Notes under the pieces: generated by a model | Database searches by the model: none | Seen by the model: the letters and a program-made list of their open reading frames with translations, nothing else | What the model was told of the DNA's origin: nothing | NCBI RefSeq assembly: GCF_000195575.1 | Contig: NC_015391.1 | Coordinates: forward strand, 798,501-862,500 | DNA: 64,000 bases | Direction of reading: 5' to 3' | Source: Carnobacterium sp. 17-4 | GTDB lineage: Bacteria > Bacillota > Bacilli > Lactobacillales > Carnobacteriaceae | Translations under genes and position numbers: made by a program | Shown: positions 1-10,479 of the stretch, piece after piece | How positions within the stretch are numbered: the first letter of the stretch is position 1 | How the letters are laid out: every line of letters starts with the position of its first letter

Positions 1-1
1 A

Positions 2-400
2 ACCACTACGTTAGCAATTGTGATGGTTTACTTAATTTCTTTTATTAGAGGACATGATCAAGTTTCGTTATTTAAGCGTCGCATTGAGAGAGACGATGTG
101 CAAAAATCCATTACGGTTTTTATTTTGTCTATGGTTTTGTGTCTATTTAGCATCATGGTGTTAAGTGTCAGTGAATCACATGATCTGATTACACTCATTG
201 TAGAGGTGACTTCGGCGTTTGGAACAACCGGATTGTCATTAGGTATAACGCCTACTCTTACAGTTGTAGGCAAATTGATTATCATTGTGCTAATGTTTAT
301 CGGAAGAATAGGAATGTTGTACATGTTGATGCTGCTGGTTCCTAAGCATAAAGATGATAAAAATTATCATTACCCAACTGAAAAAATTATTATAGGATAA
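2..400 (+). CDS. K+ transporter subunit, KtrB/TrkH family, C-terminal part (5' end outside window)
   Basis: This is the last 132 residues of an integral membrane potassium translocating subunit; the reading frame is open to the window edge, so the start lies upstream. The visible part has a basic cytoplasmic loop (FIRGHDQVSLFKRR), a membrane segment, the fourth selectivity-filter loop SAFGTTGLSLG, and a last membrane segment with the family motif MFIGRIG. Ktr/Trk subunits move K+ with Na+ or H+ and work with a cytoplasmic RCK-domain regulator (KtrA/TrkA), which is not in this window. The gene ends at a strong terminator shared with the convergent clpE. The family call is firm; KtrB versus KtrD versus a Trk-type name cannot be settled from the C-terminus. 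Confidence 0.88.
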   Translation, partial: TTTLAIVMVYLISFIRGHDQVSLFKRRIERDDVQKSITVFILSMVLCLFSIMVLSVSESHDLITLIVEVTSAFGTTGLSLGITPTLTVVGKLIIIVLMFIGRIGMLYMLMLLVPKHKDDKNYHYPTEKIIIG

Positions 401-452
401 AAAATAAGAAGAGCTCACAATCAGTTATTGATTGTGAGCTCTTCTTTTATTT
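401..452. terminator. bidirectional terminator between ktr-type gene and clpE
   Basis: Inverted repeat with a 17-bp core (AAGAAGAGCTCACAATC, loop of 7 nt) flanked by A-rich and T-rich runs on either side. It can serve the K+ transporter gene on the + strand and clpE on the - strand. Confidence 0.9.
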
Positions 453-462
453 TAGTTTAGGA

Positions 463-2706
463 TTAATCTTCAGTTTCTGGTTCTTCAATTTCTTCAACAA
501 TAGTTTCTTCTAAAATAGGTTCTTTTGCTTCTACAATTAGATTTCCTTCTTGGTCTGTTTTTGCCACTAATTTTTTTATAGAAGGGTAATCAAGATAAAA
601 ATCAGCAATACGATCTTCAATTTGTTCTTGAATGACACGACGTAAAGGACGAGCGCCTAATTTTGGATCATAACCTAATTCTACTAATTTTTCTTTAGCA
701 GACTGGTCAACTTCTATGGATATACCTTGATGTTCGAGCATATTATTCACATCTGCTATCAATAGATCTACAATATACAATAAGTTTTCTTTTGTAAGTG
801 AGTTAAATTCAACAATTCCATCAAAACGGTTAATAAACTCGGGTTTGAAGTAATCACTTAAATGATTTAACACAGATTTCTGAGTACCAGAAGCGGCAGC
901 ACCAAAACCAACACTTGCTTCTACATTTCCAGTACCCGCGTTACTTGTCATAATAATAATGGTGTCTTTAAAGCTCACCGTACGTCCTTGAGCATCGGTT
1001 AATCTGCCATCGTCCAGAATTTGTAAGAACATATGCAAAACATCTGGATGAGCTTTTTCAACTTCATCTAATAAAATGAGGCTGTAAGGATTGTGGCGAA
1101 CTTTTTCAGTTAACTGACCTGCTTCATCATAGCCAATGTATCCTGGAGGAGAACCAATCAACTTAGAGACACTATGTTTCTCCATATATTCACTCATATC
1201 AAAACGGATATAAGCATCTTTACTACCGAAAAGTTCTAGTGCTAATTGTTTAGCTAATTCAGTTTTTCCGACCCCTGTAGGACCAACGAAAAGGAAAGAA
1301 CCGATTGGACGATTTTTACTATTAAACCCTATTCGATTTCTACGTATAGCCCTAGAAACTTTTTCAATTGCTTCATCTTGTCCAATAACGTGTTTCTTCA
1401 AATCTTCTCCTAGATTACGCAATTGTTCTTGTTCTTTTTCTTTTAATTCGCCTACTGGAATATTTGTTTTCATTTCAATGATTTCAATCATATCTTCTTC
1501 CGTTACAGTAGGTTCATCTGAATCTGGTTTTTGCTGATCACGCATGGTAGCGAATTTTTTAGCTTGATCACGATAAAAAGCAGCTTTTTCATAATCTTCT
1601 TGCTGTAAAGCTAATTGTTTTTGTTGAGCAGCTTCTGCGATTTTATCTTCAAGTTGTTTAGGATCGACAACTTGTATTGTTAGGTTCTTTTTAGAACCTG
1701 ATTCATCTAATAGATCGATTGCTTTATCGGGCAAAAAACGATCCTGAATATAACGATTAGAAAGATTTACGGCGCTTGTGATTGCTTCATCTGTGTAATG
1801 AACGTGGTGATAATCTTCATATTTCTTTTGCAAACCTTTAAGAATGGTAATGGTCTCTTCAACAGACGGTTCGCTTACACGTACAGGTTGCATACGACGT
1901 TCTAATGCAGCGTCTTTTTCAATTGTACGATACTCTTTTAAAGTTGTTGCTCCAACCATTTGTAATTCACCACGTGCAAGAGCTGGTTTAAGCATATTTC
2001 CAGCATCCATACTTCCTTCTGCACTTCCGGCTCCAACAATTTCATGAACTTCATCAATAAATAAAATGATTTGTGGATTTTTCTTTAATTCATCCATTAA
2101 TTGCTGCATACGTTCTTCGAATTGTCCACGAATACCAGTTCCTTGAACTAATGAAGCGACATCTAATCGAATAACTTCTTTACCTAATAATTTTTGAGGA
2201 ACGTCACCGTCAACAATTTTTTGTGCTAAGCCTTCAACAACAGCTGTTTTACCAACACCAGGCTCTCCGGTTAAGACAGGATTATTTTTAGTACGACGGT
2301 TTAGAATTTCAATCACTCGTTCAATTTCTTTGTCACGCCCTATAACTGGATCAATAGCACCTGATCTAGCTGCTTCAGTTAAACTTGTTCCATATTCACC
2401 CAAAAGACCAGGTTTCTTATTAATGGGTGGTTGACCTCCTGAACCATTTTGAGTGGGAGGAACGTCAGGATTATTTTGTTGGAAGTTATTGTTTTGTGCA
2501 TTTTGCATCGAACGGAAAAATTGATCTAAGTTACCAAAACCAAAGGGGTCTTGTGGTGTGCGATTGTTTCTAATTTCTCCACGATTTTGTGCATTTTTAA
2601 TAAGTTGATAACAATTTTGGCAAACATCTAATTGACCCTTTTGACCATTCATATTGGTATATAAATGGATAGTTGCTTCTCGTTGGTTACAATTTTGACA
2701 TAACAT
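463..2706 (-). CDS. clpE: ATP-dependent Clp protease ATP-binding subunit ClpE
   Basis: HSP100 AAA+ unfoldase that feeds substrates to ClpP and resolves heat-damaged proteins in Gram-positive bacteria. The 747-residue protein starts with the ClpE-specific zinc finger (MLCQNC then CQNCY about 25 residues later), then a Q/N-rich linker, a first AAA+ module ([13 protein letters not shown]), a UVR-type coiled coil near residues 360-400 and a second AAA+ module ([12 protein letters not shown]), ending in an acidic tail. The start is set at the ATG giving MLCQNC, because an AAAGG lies 10 nt upstream; a longer reading frame from six codons upstream is less likely, since it would put this Shine-Dalgarno inside the gene. 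A CtsR operator and a sigma-A promoter lie directly upstream, so heat-shock control by CtsR is expected. Confidence 0.97.
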   Translation of the reverse strand: MLCQNCNQREATIHLYTNMNGQKGQLDVCQNCYQLIKNAQNRGEIRNNRTPQDPFGFGNLDQFFRSMQNAQNNNFQQNNPDVPPTQNGSGGQPPINKKPGLLGEYGTSLTEAARSGAIDPVIGRDKEIERVIEILNRRTKNNPVLTGEPGVGKTAVVEGLAQKIVDGDVPQKLLGKEVIRLDVASLVQGTGIRGQFEERMQQLMDELKKNPQIILFIDEVHEIVGAGSAEGSMDAGNMLKPALARGELQMVGATTLKEYRTIEKDAALERRMQPVRVSEPSVEETITILKGLQKKYEDYHHVHYTDEAITSAVNLSNRYIQDRFLPDKAIDLLDESGSKKNLTIQVVDPKQLEDKIAEAAQQKQLALQQEDYEKAAFYRDQAKKFATMRDQQKPDSDEPTVTEEDMIEIIEMKTNIPVGELKEKEQEQLRNLGEDLKKHVIGQDEAIEKVSRAIRRNRIGFNSKNRPIGSFLFVGPTGVGKTELAKQLALELFGSKDAYIRFDMSEYMEKHSVSKLIGSPPGYIGYDEAGQLTEKVRHNPYSLILLDEVEKAHPDVLHMFLQILDDGRLTDAQGRTVSFKDTIIIMTSNAGTGNVEASVGFGAAASGTQKSVLNHLSDYFKPEFINRFDGIVEFNSLTKENLLYIVDLLIADVNNMLEHQGISIEVDQSAKEKLVELGYDPKLGARPLRRVIQEQIEDRIADFYLDYPSIKKLVAKTDQEGNLIVEAKEPILEETIVEEIEEPETED

Positions 2707-2764
2707 TTCAGCACAACCTTTCATATAATCGGTTAGTTAGGAAAATAAAAGACCAAGCAATTAA

Positions 2765-2822
2765 TTGACCATTACTGACCTTTCATGATTATTATTATAC
2801 ACTGACCTTTTTTTGCTTTCAA
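2765..2822 (-). promoter_or_regulatory. clpE promoter with CtsR operator
   Basis: On the - strand, -35 TTGAAA (2817-2822) and -10 TATAAT (2794-2799) are separated by exactly 17 bp. Just downstream of the expected transcription start lies the direct heptad repeat AAAGGTCAGTAATGGTCAA (2765-2783), which fits the CtsR box (RGTCADANANRGTCADA). A further GGTCA half-site (2803-2807) sits in the promoter spacer. CtsR represses class III heat-shock genes in this group. Confidence 0.9.
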
Positions 2823-2909
2823 GTAATTGGCACTATAAATTTTCAGTATTTTCCATTAAACTATTGATATTCAAGATAAATAAAAAAATAAAGCAAGGAT
2901 GTTTTTAAA

Positions 2910-3095
2910 ATGACAAAAGAAGAACTGCAAATGAAGATGGATCAATTAGTTCAAGGTCAAGTAGACAACATAACAATTGAAAAAAATGATTTTATGACTT
3001 TTCGCGAAATTTGGATTAATCATAAAAAAAAGGAACAGATTATTGGAGAGGCTCTGCATAATGGAAATATCATTTATCGGTATAGGTCAATCTAA
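2910..3095 (+). CDS. small hypothetical protein upstream of ptsH
   Basis: A 61-residue soluble, highly charged protein (basic and acidic residues mixed, no membrane segment, no cysteine). The start ATG is preceded by AAGGATG at suitable spacing. I recall small uncharacterised reading frames in this position, between clpE and ptsH, in related lactic acid bacteria, which supports a real gene, but I do not recognise a family and cannot give a function. It is followed by about 170 nt containing a putative promoter for ptsHI. Confidence 0.65.
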   Translation: MTKEELQMKMDQLVQGQVDNITIEKNDFMTFREIWINHKKKEQIIGEALHNGNIIYRYRSI

Positions 3096-3126
3096 AAAGC
3101 AGTAGATTAAAATTAGGAAATAATAG

Positions 3127-3155
3127 TTGTTTAAATGAGCAAAAAATGGTATTCT
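3127..3155 (+). promoter_or_regulatory. putative ptsHI promoter
   Basis: TTGTTT (3127-3132), 17 bp, TATTCT (3150-3155). This would give a leader of about 105 nt before ptsH that contains an imperfect hairpin (3177-3200, arms CAATT/AATTG and TTTT/AAAA). A second consensus -35 (TTGACA, 3204-3209) has no good -10 at 17 bp. Moderate to low support. Confidence 0.45.
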
Positions 3156-3264
3156 AGTAAATTGTAAGGGCTGTATCAATTGTTTTACTGAAAAGAATTG
3201 TTATTGACAGTTAAAACTGGATGTAGTTCTCAAAAATAATATTTATTAAAGGGGATTTTTAATT

Positions 3265-3531
3265 ATGGAAAAACGCGAATTTCACGTAGTAGCTGAAACA
3301 GGTATCCATGCACGTCCAGCAACATTATTAGTACAAACAGCAAGCAAATATAGCTCAGATATCAACTTAGAATATAAAGGTAAATCAGTAAACTTAAAAT
3401 CAATCATGGGCGTTATGTCTTTAGGTGTTGGCCAAGGTGCTGACGTAGTTATCTCTGCTGATGGTTCAGATGAAGCTGAAGCTCTTACAGGAATCGAAGA
3501 AACAATGAAGAAAGAAGGCTTAGCTGAATAA
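3265..3531 (+). CDS. ptsH: phosphocarrier protein HPr
   Basis: Phosphoryl carrier of the sugar phosphotransferase system, receiving phosphate from enzyme I on His and passing it to sugar-specific IIA domains. The 88-residue length is standard. The active-site motif TGIHARPAT places His at residue 15, and the regulatory Ser46 lies in [12 protein letters not shown], the target of HPr kinase, so P-Ser-HPr can act with CcpA in catabolite repression. The start follows AAAGGGG. Its stop codon overlaps the ptsI start by one base (TAATG), so the two are translated together in the usual ptsHI operon. Confidence 0.98.
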   Translation: MEKREFHVVAETGIHARPATLLVQTASKYSSDINLEYKGKSVNLKSIMGVMSLGVGQGADVVISADGSDEAEALTGIEETMKKEGLAE

Positions 3532-5252
3532 TGGTTGAAAAATTAAAAGGGATCGCAGCAAGTGACGGTATTGCAGTAGCAAAAGCTTACTTACTAACTG
3601 AACCCGATTTAACTTTCAACAAAATTTCAGTTGAGAACTCTGATTCAGAAATTGACCGCTTAAAAACGGCATTAAATAAAGCATCAAAAGAACTTGAGAT
3701 CATTCGGTCTAAAGCAGCAGAATCTTTAGGCGAAAAAGAAGCCCAAGTTTTTGATGCTCATTTAATGGTTCTTTCTGATCCAGAATTAATCGGGAGCATC
3801 GAAAGCTCGATCGTTGACAATAAGATCAACGCAGAGAGTGGTTTAAAAGAAGTAACAGATATGTTTATTGGTATGTTTGAGGGCATGGAAGATAATCCTT
3901 ACATGCAAGAACGTGCAGCCGATATCAAAGATGTTACTAAACGTGTATTGAGCCACTTGTTAGGTGTCAAACTACCTAATCCTTCAATGATTGATGAAGA
4001 AGTGATTGTGGTTGCTCATGACTTAACACCAAGTGATACTGCTCAATTAAATCGTCAATTTGTAAAAGCCTTTGTTACAGACATCGGTGGACGTACATCG
4101 CATTCAGCTATTATGGCTCGTTCGTTAGAAATTCCTGCAATTGTAGGAACGAAAGAAATCACTTCTTTTGTTAAAGAAGGAGATCTTATCATCATTGATG
4201 GTTTAGAGGGCGATGTAATTGTTCACCCTGAATCAACAGATGTTGAAACTTACGAAAAAAAAGCAAAAGCTTTTGCTGATCAAAAAGCTGAGTGGGATAA
4301 ATTAAAAGATGAACCAACAATAACTGCAGATGGAAAGCACATTGAACTAGCTGCAAATATTGGTACTCCAAAAGATTTAGTGGGAGTAAAAAGTAATGGT
4401 GGGGAAGCTGTTGGATTATACCGTACAGAATTCCTTTATATGGATTCGCCTGATTTTCCTACAGAAGAAGCTCAGTTTGAAGCCTATAAAGAAGTTTTAG
4501 AAGGTATGGAAGGCAAAGCTGTTGTTGTCCGTACAATGGACATTGGTGGCGATAAAGAATTGCCTTACCTAACATTGCCACACGAAATGAATCCTTTCCT
4601 AGGGTACCGTGCAATTCGTATTTGTTTAGCACAACCGGACATGTTTAGAACGCAATTGCGTGCATTATTACGTGCGTCTGTTTTTGGACAATTACGTATT
4701 ATGTTCCCTATGATTGCAACTTTGCAAGAGTTCCGTCAAGCTAAAGGAATGCTTATGGAAGAAAAAGCTAAATTAGTAAGTGAAGGCGTAGACGTTTCAA
4801 ATGATATCGAAGTAGGTATCATGATTGAAATTCCTGCTGCTGCTATTATTGCAGATAAATTTGCTAAAGAAGTTGATTTCTTCAGTATTGGTACAAATGA
4901 TTTGATTCAATACACCATGGCTGCTGACCGTATGAACGAACGCGTTTCTTACCTTTACCAACCATACAATCCATCAATTTTGCGTTTAATTAAGAATGTT
5001 ATTGATGCTTCTCACAAAGAAGGAAAATGGACTGGTATGTGTGGAGAAATGGCTGGAGATCAAACAGCTGTGCCACTTCTTGTAGGATTAGGACTAGACG
5101 AATTTTCTATGAGTGCTTCAAGTATTCTTAAAACACGTAGTCTAATGAAACGTTTAGATACAAAACAAATGGCTGAGTTAGCTGATAAAGCAATCAATGA
5201 TTGTGATACTGCTGATGAAGTTGTAAAACTTGTTGAAGCGTACACTAAATAA
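3531..5252 (+). CDS. ptsI: phosphoenolpyruvate-protein phosphotransferase (PTS enzyme I)
   Basis: Cytoplasmic enzyme that takes phosphate from phosphoenolpyruvate and transfers it to HPr His15. The 573 residues have the family order: HPr-binding helical domain, phosphohistidine domain with [13 protein letters not shown] (phosphorylated His at about residue 191), and the PEP-binding barrel with GTNDL and the catalytic GMCGEMAG near the C-terminus. It overlaps ptsH by one nucleotide and is followed by a strong terminator, so the operon is ptsH-ptsI only. Confidence 0.98.
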   Translation: MVEKLKGIAASDGIAVAKAYLLTEPDLTFNKISVENSDSEIDRLKTALNKASKELEIIRSKAAESLGEKEAQVFDAHLMVLSDPELIGSIESSIVDNKINAESGLKEVTDMFIGMFEGMEDNPYMQERAADIKDVTKRVLSHLLGVKLPNPSMIDEEVIVVAHDLTPSDTAQLNRQFVKAFVTDIGGRTSHSAIMARSLEIPAIVGTKEITSFVKEGDLIIIDGLEGDVIVHPESTDVETYEKKAKAFADQKAEWDKLKDEPTITADGKHIELAANIGTPKDLVGVKSNGGEAVGLYRTEFLYMDSPDFPTEEAQFEAYKEVLEGMEGKAVVVRTMDIGGDKELPYLTLPHEMNPFLGYRAIRICLAQPDMFRTQLRALLRASVFGQLRIMFPMIATLQEFRQAKGMLMEEKAKLVSEGVDVSNDIEVGIMIEIPAAAIIADKFAKEVDFFSIGTNDLIQYTMAADRMNERVSYLYQPYNPSILRLIKNVIDASHKEGKWTGMCGEMAGDQTAVPLLVGLGLDEFSMSASSILKTRSLMKRLDTKQMAELADKAINDCDTADEVVKLVEAYTK

Positions 5253-5261
5253 AGACAGTTA

Positions 5262-5297
5262 AGCACAAGAATCTAATTGATTCTTGTGCTTTTTTTG
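5262..5297 (+). terminator. ptsHI terminator
   Basis: 12-bp perfect stem (AGCACAAGAATC), 5-nt loop, followed by seven T. Confidence 0.93.
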
Positions 5298-5379
5298 TAG
5301 GTATTTCATCAAAATGAATGTGTTCTATGTAGTAAAACTGATATACTAGAATCAAATTAAGTTAAGGGAGAGGATGCAA

Positions 5380-6261
5380 ATGACAAAAGCTATCGGATTT
5401 ATTGGAACTGGGGTCATGGGTTCTTCGATTGTCAAACACTTATTAGCAGCTGACTATGCCGTAACAGTATACAACCGCACGAAGAGTAAGGCTGATGAAT
5501 TGATTCAGTTAGGGGCTAAATGGGCTGACTCGCCAGCTGAAGTAACGGCTAAGAGTGAAATTATTTTTACGATTGTTGGGTATCCGCAAGATGTAGAAAA
5601 AACCTACTTTGGTGAAAAAGGAATCTTTAAAACAGCAACTGAAAACCATATTTTAGTAGATATGACAACAAGTACCCCTACATTAGCTCAAAAATTGTAT
5701 CAAGAAGGTAAGGAACGAGGGATTGGAGTTCTAGATGCTCCTGTATCTGGAGGAGACCTAGGCGCTAAGAATGGGACGTTGACCGTTATGGTTGGCGGAG
5801 AAGAAAGTACTTATGAAAAAATAGAACCTATTTTTAACGTATTTTCTGCTAAAGTAAATTTACAAGGTGAAGCGGGCAGTGGACAGCACACAAAAATGGC
5901 TAATCAAATTATGATTGCCGGTACAATGATGGGAATGGCAGAACTTTTAGCCTATGCTAACGCTGCAAATCTAGACCTTAACAAAGTATTGGATACCGTT
6001 GGTGGAGGAAGCGCGCAAAATTGGTCATTATCAAACTATGGACCAAGGATTCTTAAAGAAGATTATACAGCTGGTTTTTTTGTAAAACACTTTATCAAAG
6101 ATTTAAAAATTGCGTTAGATGAGTCTGAAAAGATGTCTTTAGATTTACCCTCTACTCATTTAGCTAAACAATTATATGAAGACTTAGCGTTAAATGGTTT
6201 TGAAAATGATGGGACGCAAGCGATTATTAAGTTATGGTGGCCAGAAGGAAAACGCCCATAA
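5380..6261 (+). CDS. NAD(P)-dependent beta-hydroxyacid dehydrogenase (3-hydroxyisobutyrate dehydrogenase family)
   Basis: Cytoplasmic oxidoreductase of 293 residues. It has the N-terminal Rossmann motif GFIGTGVMGSSI, the substrate-binding signature DAPVSGGDLGAKNGTL near residue 120, and the catalytic lysine region GSGQHTKMANQ near residue 170, followed by the all-helical C-terminal domain. Members act on 3-hydroxyisobutyrate, tartronate semialdehyde, 6-phosphogluconate-like acids or succinic semialdehyde; the substrate cannot be told here. The start is the second of two close ATGs: AGGGAGAGG ends immediately before the first (5374) and is 6 nt from the second (5380). It is monocistronic, with a terminator shared with the convergent aminotransferase gene. 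Confidence 0.9.
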   Translation: MTKAIGFIGTGVMGSSIVKHLLAADYAVTVYNRTKSKADELIQLGAKWADSPAEVTAKSEIIFTIVGYPQDVEKTYFGEKGIFKTATENHILVDMTTSTPTLAQKLYQEGKERGIGVLDAPVSGGDLGAKNGTLTVMVGGEESTYEKIEPIFNVFSAKVNLQGEAGSGQHTKMANQIMIAGTMMGMAELLAYANAANLDLNKVLDTVGGGSAQNWSLSNYGPRILKEDYTAGFFVKHFIKDLKIALDESEKMSLDLPSTHLAKQLYEDLALNGFENDGTQAIIKLWWPEGKRP

Positions 6262-6286
6262 AAAAAGTATTAAACAGAGAAACAAA

Positions 6287-6334
6287 AAATACAGCAGTTC
6301 TAAGCATCGTTTGCTTAGAACTGCTGTATTTTTA
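6287..6334. terminator. bidirectional terminator
   Basis: Nearly perfect stem of about 19 bp (AAATACAGCAGTTCTAAGCA and its complement) with a short loop, A-rich upstream and T-rich downstream, between convergent genes. Confidence 0.92.
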
Positions 6335-6343
6335 GCTAAAAGA

Positions 6344-7525
6344 CTATACAGTTTTCGTATGAGAGGCCATATAGTTGTTCAATCGTTTAACAGCTTCTAC
6401 TAAATTATCCATGCTGGCAGCATAACTTAGGCGGATGTATCCTTCCCCGGCATCTCCAAAAGCTGAACCGGGAATTAACGCTAGTTTATTTTTTTCAGCT
6501 AAGTCTACACAAAAATCCATGCTATTTTGGATGTACTCTTTCGGAATTTTTGCAAAAAGATAAAAAGCGCCATTGGGACGTGCTACTTCAAAACCTAATT
6601 GAATCAGTTCTTCAAAAAGGTAATCTCTTCTCTTCTGGTATTCTTCTTTCATTGGAATGGCATCATCTATTCCAACAGTTAAAGCAGCCAAAGCAGCTTT
6701 TTGAGAAATAGAAGTGGCGCATGTAACCAAATATTGATGAACTTTAATAATTTGTGCAGTAAGTTCTTTTGGTGCAAAGATAAACCCGATTCTCCATCCA
6801 GTCATTGCATGTGATTTTGAAAGTCCATTAATCAGAATTGTTTGTTCTCTTAAGTACTCGGCAATAGAGACATGCTCATTGTCGTAAGTTAATTCACTAT
6901 AAATTTCATCGCTAATAACAAATAGATCATGTTTTTTTAGGACTTCAGCTAGTGCCTTTATTTCTTCTCGCATGTAAGTTACACCGGTCGGATTATTTGG
7001 ATAGTTTAAAATAATTGCTTTTACAGAAGTACCATGTTCCGTCATTGCATCCTCAATCATCTGAGGAGTTAAGACAAATCCATTTACACTAGTGTCAATA
7101 AAAATAGGTGTTGCTTGGCTTAAAGTAATCAATGGTTCATAGCCAGGGAAAATTGGGGAAGGCACCAAAATTTTATCACCTGGGTTTAAAATAGCTAATA
7201 AAGAAGCGGAGATGGCTTCAGTAGCACCGATAGTTACTAAAACTTCATTTTCGGGACTATAAGCAAGAGCATATTTCTTTTTAAGAAACCCAGAAGCTGC
7301 CACTCGTAGCTGAAGATCACCAGCCATACCTGTATAGTGTGACTCATTGTTGTTAATAGCTTCGATAGCTGCTTCTTTAATATGGTCGGGTGTATTGAAG
7401 TCTGGTGCCCCTAAAGTTAATTTAAGCATGCCTTCTATTGGTGACACGCGTTCATCGAATTTTCGGATATCTGAAACTTCGATTTTATAGACTTGATTAT
7501 TAAAGTGTTCTTGTAATGGATTCAT
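6344..7525 (-). CDS. PLP-dependent class I/II aminotransferase (AraT/PatA type)
   Basis: A 393-residue fold-type I aminotransferase. The cofactor lysine lies in NGLSKSHAMTGWRIGF, and the substrate and cofactor motifs NYPNNPTG and SDEIYSEL are present. The N-terminal region (VSDIRKFDERVS, SHYTGMAGDLQLR) resembles lactococcal aromatic aminotransferase AraT and Bacillus PatA, which act on aromatic amino acids and/or N-acetyl-L,L-diaminopimelate. Given the meso-DAP wall inferred from murE, a role in lysine/DAP synthesis is possible, but aromatic amino acid transamination is equally likely. The start is supported by AAAAGGGGG 9 nt upstream. It is transcribed alone from a divergent region shared with ykuJ. 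Confidence 0.92.
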   Translation of the reverse strand: MNPLQEHFNNQVYKIEVSDIRKFDERVSPIEGMLKLTLGAPDFNTPDHIKEAAIEAINNNESHYTGMAGDLQLRVAASGFLKKKYALAYSPENEVLVTIGATEAISASLLAILNPGDKILVPSPIFPGYEPLITLSQATPIFIDTSVNGFVLTPQMIEDAMTEHGTSVKAIILNYPNNPTGVTYMREEIKALAEVLKKHDLFVISDEIYSELTYDNEHVSIAEYLREQTILINGLSKSHAMTGWRIGFIFAPKELTAQIIKVHQYLVTCATSISQKAALAALTVGIDDAIPMKEEYQKRRDYLFEELIQLGFEVARPNGAFYLFAKIPKEYIQNSMDFCVDLAEKNKLALIPGSAFGDAGEGYIRLSYAASMDNLVEAVKRLNNYMASHTKTV

Positions 7526-7700
7526 TACTTGGTGCCCCCTTTTGATAATGTATTTTAACTATATTAACATAAGTTCTTCCAAAGGTTCGTTTTTTTTGTG
7601 TAAAGATTATTTTTTTATGAAAATAGAGTGAGTTTAATGTCTTTTATATAAAATTCTGTTAGAATGATTACTGAGTTAAGTTTGAAAGGGGCACGAAACT

Positions 7701-7934
7701 ATGACAACTTCACAATTAGTAGGAATTATTCGCCGATTGGAAGCTATGCTAGAAGATACAGAAAGTGAAGTTCAAGTTCGTCGATTTGAAAAAGAAGGAA
7801 ACGAACGTTGTGTTATTACGTATGATGCAAAACCTGAAACATTTGAATTATTAGAGACTTCTACTCAACAAGTTTATCAATTTGATGATGTAGACTTAGT
7901 TGCTATGGAAATATTTGAATTACTTCAAGATTAA
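7701..7934 (+). CDS. YkuJ family protein (DUF1797)
   Basis: A 77-residue acidic cytoplasmic protein of a family conserved in Firmicutes. It has the YkuJ pattern: an N-terminal helix (LVGIIRRLEAMLED), a beta sheet with QVRRFEKEGNERC, and a C-terminal helix (DVDLVAMEIFELLQD). Structures are known for the family but no function is established. AAAGGGGC precedes the start, and a possible extended -10 (TGTTAGAAT) lies about 40 nt upstream. A terminator follows, so it stands alone. Confidence 0.88.
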   Translation: MTTSQLVGIIRRLEAMLEDTESEVQVRRFEKEGNERCVITYDAKPETFELLETSTQQVYQFDDVDLVAMEIFELLQD

Positions 7935-7947
7935 AATAGCCTGTTAA

Positions 7948-7996
7948 AGACATACAAAAAATTCTTTCAAGAATTTTTTTGTACGTCTTTTTTTTT
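7948..7996 (+). terminator. terminator after ykuJ
   Basis: Long imperfect hairpin (about 18 bp, one mismatch, TCA loop) followed by about ten T. Confidence 0.92.
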
Positions 7997-8131
7997 TGTT
8001 TATTTCCAAGCTAGTATTTTTTTAGATATTCGTTATACTAGTAATACGTATGATTAAAAAACGATGAGTTAAAGATTGCTTAAACCTCATAAATAGTGCG
8101 GGAGAAATTAGCTAAGTAAAGGAGACAAATA

Positions 8132-9421
8132 ATGAAAAAACATTTGCAAATAGGAATTTTAGGCTTTGGAACGGTTGGAAGTGGTGTGTTGCGTATATTG
8201 AAACACCATGAACCCAAATTAAACCAAGTGACCGGTGTTTCTTTAAAAATAAAAAAAGTTTTAGTACGCGATATCGATAAAAAGAGAGGCTCAATTGCTG
8301 AAGGGATTGAGTTGACTCTGGATGTCGATGAGATTATAAATGACCCAGAAATAGATATTGTAATAGAGGTTATGGGTAGTATTGATGAAGCGAAAACGTA
8401 TATCAAAAAAGCATTGATAGCTGGAAAACATGTTGTCACAGCAAATAAAGATTTAATTGCGTTGCACGGAAATGAATTGGTCGCATTAGCAAAAGCAAAC
8501 CAGTGTGATTTGTACTATGAAGCTAGTGTTGCTGGTGGAATTCCGATTCTACGTACGATAGTGGATAGTCTTGCTTCAGATGAAATCCAAAAAGTTTTTG
8601 GAATTGTTAACGGAACAACGAACTTTATTTTGTCAAAAATGACGAGTGAAGGAAAAACTTATGAAGAAGCTTTAAAAGAAGCTCAAGAATTAGGTTTTGC
8701 AGAAAGCGATCCAACAAATGATGTTGACGGCATAGATGCTGCACGTAAAATGGTTATATTGACGCGTTTAGCTTTTGGTATGAATGTCGAATTAGATCAA
8801 ATTGAAACAAAAGGAATTCGGGATTTACAACAAGAAGATATTCAGATGGCTGAAAAATTAGGCTATAAAATAAAATTGATTGGTTCGGCAATTCAAATCG
8901 AAGAAAATATAAGTGTGGATGTCGGTCCAGTCCTTGTACCAGCTAATCATCCACTGGCAAGTGTTCAAAATGAAAATAACGCTGTTTTTGTTGTTGGTGC
9001 AGCGGTGGGGGAAACAATGTATTATGGCCCCGGTGCCGGAGAGTTGCCAACTGCAAATAGTATTGTCAGTGATGTAATTACTGTTGCGAAGAATATTCAG
9101 TTAGGTACGAGTGGTAATGTCTTTAGTTCTTACCAACATGAAACAAGCCTTGCACAAGATACTGAAGTAAGCAATAAGTATTATATTGCTATTGAGATGC
9201 AAGATAAAACTGGCCAATTTTTAGCGTTAGCAACAGTATTCAGTCAATGCAATAGTGGTTTTGACCAAATTATTCAGCAGCCACATTCAAGTGAAACGGC
9301 AAAAGTAGTGATTGTGACACATGAAATAAATAAAGCTCAACAAAAAGAAATTTTAAAAGCACTCAAAGAGTCAAAAGATATGAATCTCCTTGTTTGTTTT
9401 AAAGTAATGGAGGGGAAATAA
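8132..9421 (+). CDS. hom: homoserine dehydrogenase
   Basis: NAD(P)H-dependent reduction of aspartate semialdehyde to homoserine, the branch point toward threonine and methionine. The 429 residues show the Rossmann motif [16 protein letters not shown], the conserved segment [13 protein letters not shown], the substrate region NGTTNFIL with [16 protein letters not shown], and a C-terminal ACT domain ([18 protein letters not shown]), which is the usual site of threonine feedback. AAAGGAG precedes the start. The stop overlaps the thrC start by one base, making a hom-thrC-thrB operon. About 135 nt of leader precede it; I see no T-box sequence there, only a possible TATACT -10. Confidence 0.97.
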   Translation: MKKHLQIGILGFGTVGSGVLRILKHHEPKLNQVTGVSLKIKKVLVRDIDKKRGSIAEGIELTLDVDEIINDPEIDIVIEVMGSIDEAKTYIKKALIAGKHVVTANKDLIALHGNELVALAKANQCDLYYEASVAGGIPILRTIVDSLASDEIQKVFGIVNGTTNFILSKMTSEGKTYEEALKEAQELGFAESDPTNDVDGIDAARKMVILTRLAFGMNVELDQIETKGIRDLQQEDIQMAEKLGYKIKLIGSAIQIEENISVDVGPVLVPANHPLASVQNENNAVFVVGAAVGETMYYGPGAGELPTANSIVSDVITVAKNIQLGTSGNVFSSYQHETSLAQDTEVSNKYYIAIEMQDKTGQFLALATVFSQCNSGFDQIIQQPHSSETAKVVIVTHEINKAQQKEILKALKESKDMNLLVCFKVMEGK

Positions 9422-10479
9422 TGTATCAAGGTTTACTTGAAAAATATAAAGAACTACTGCCTATTACAGATAAAACGCCTATGATTTCTCTCTATGAAGG
9501 AAACACTCCTTTAATTCCACTAACGAATCTCTCAAAAGAACTTGGGATTGAGTTATATGGAAAATACGAAGGGTTGAATCCTACTGGTTCATTTAAAGAT
9601 CGTGGGATGGTTATGGCCGTAGCAAAAGCAAAAGAAGAAGGAGCGAAAGCAATCATTTGTGCCTCTACTGGGAATACCAGCGCCGCAGCTGCAGCATACG
9701 CTACACGAGCTGGTTTAAAAGCGTACATCGTCATTCCAGATGGAAAAATTGCTTTAGGTAAATTAGCTCAAGCAGTCATGTATGGAGCAGATATTATTTC
9801 GATCCAAGGTAATTTTGACCAAGCGTTGAAATCTGTTCGGAAATTAGCTAAAACAGAAGCCGTTACGTTAGTTAATTCGGTTAATCCTTATCGTATTGAG
9901 GGACAAAAAACAGCAGCTTTTGAAGTATGTGAAGATCTTGGAAAGGCCCCGGATGTGTTAGCTATCCCGGTCGGTAATGCAGGAAATATTACTGCCTACT
10001 GGAAAGGATTTAAAGAATGGAATGAACTAAATCAAACAGGATTACCAAGAATGCATGGATATGAAGCAGAAGGTGCGGCTGCTATTGTGCAAGGAAAAGT
10101 TATTGAAAATCCTGAAACAATTGCAACAGCTATTAGAATTGGAAATCCTGCTAGCTGGGAATTAGCGGAGAATGCTCGAGATGAGTCTAAGGGTAAAATT
10201 GATTTCGTGACTGATGAGGAGATTATCAATGCTTATCGGAAAGTTGCTGCAATGGATGGTGTATTTATTGAACCAGGATCAGCAGCTTCATTAGCAGGAG
10301 TGATCAAAGATGTCAAAAGCGGAGCGATAATAAAAGGCGAGACTGTTGTCTGTGTGTTTACTGGAAACGGATTGAAAGATCCAGATACTGCACTTGAAGT
10401 GACGACAATTCCTATTTCAAAGATGGATGACTTAGAAGACATGAAAAAACATTTGCAAGCAGGTGTTGAAAAATTATGA
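9421..10479 (+). CDS. thrC: threonine synthase
   Basis: PLP enzyme converting O-phosphohomoserine and water to threonine and phosphate. The 352-residue protein is of the short class. The cofactor lysine is in [11 protein letters not shown], the phosphate-binding glycine/serine loop is [14 protein letters not shown], and [13 protein letters not shown] is the second conserved loop. The start follows GGAGGGG inside the end of hom (one-base overlap). The gene overlaps thrB by four bases (ATGA), so all three are coupled. Confidence 0.97.
   Translation: MYQGLLEKYKELLPITDKTPMISLYEGNTPLIPLTNLSKELGIELYGKYEGLNPTGSFKDRGMVMAVAKAKEEGAKAIICASTGNTSAAAAAYATRAGLKAYIVIPDGKIALGKLAQAVMYGADIISIQGNFDQALKSVRKLAKTEAVTLVNSVNPYRIEGQKTAAFEVCEDLGKAPDVLAIPVGNAGNITAYWKGFKEWNELNQTGLPRMHGYEAEGAAAIVQGKVIENPETIATAIRIGNPASWELAENARDESKGKIDFVTDEEIINAYRKVAAMDGVFIEPGSAASLAGVIKDVKSGAIIKGETVVCVFTGNGLKDPDTALEVTTIPISKMDDLEDMKKHLQAGVEKL

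Noticed and set aside
7997-8131. T-box or riboswitch upstream of hom-thrC-thrB
   Set aside because: I looked for the GGTGG-type T-box core and a terminator/antiterminator pair and found neither.
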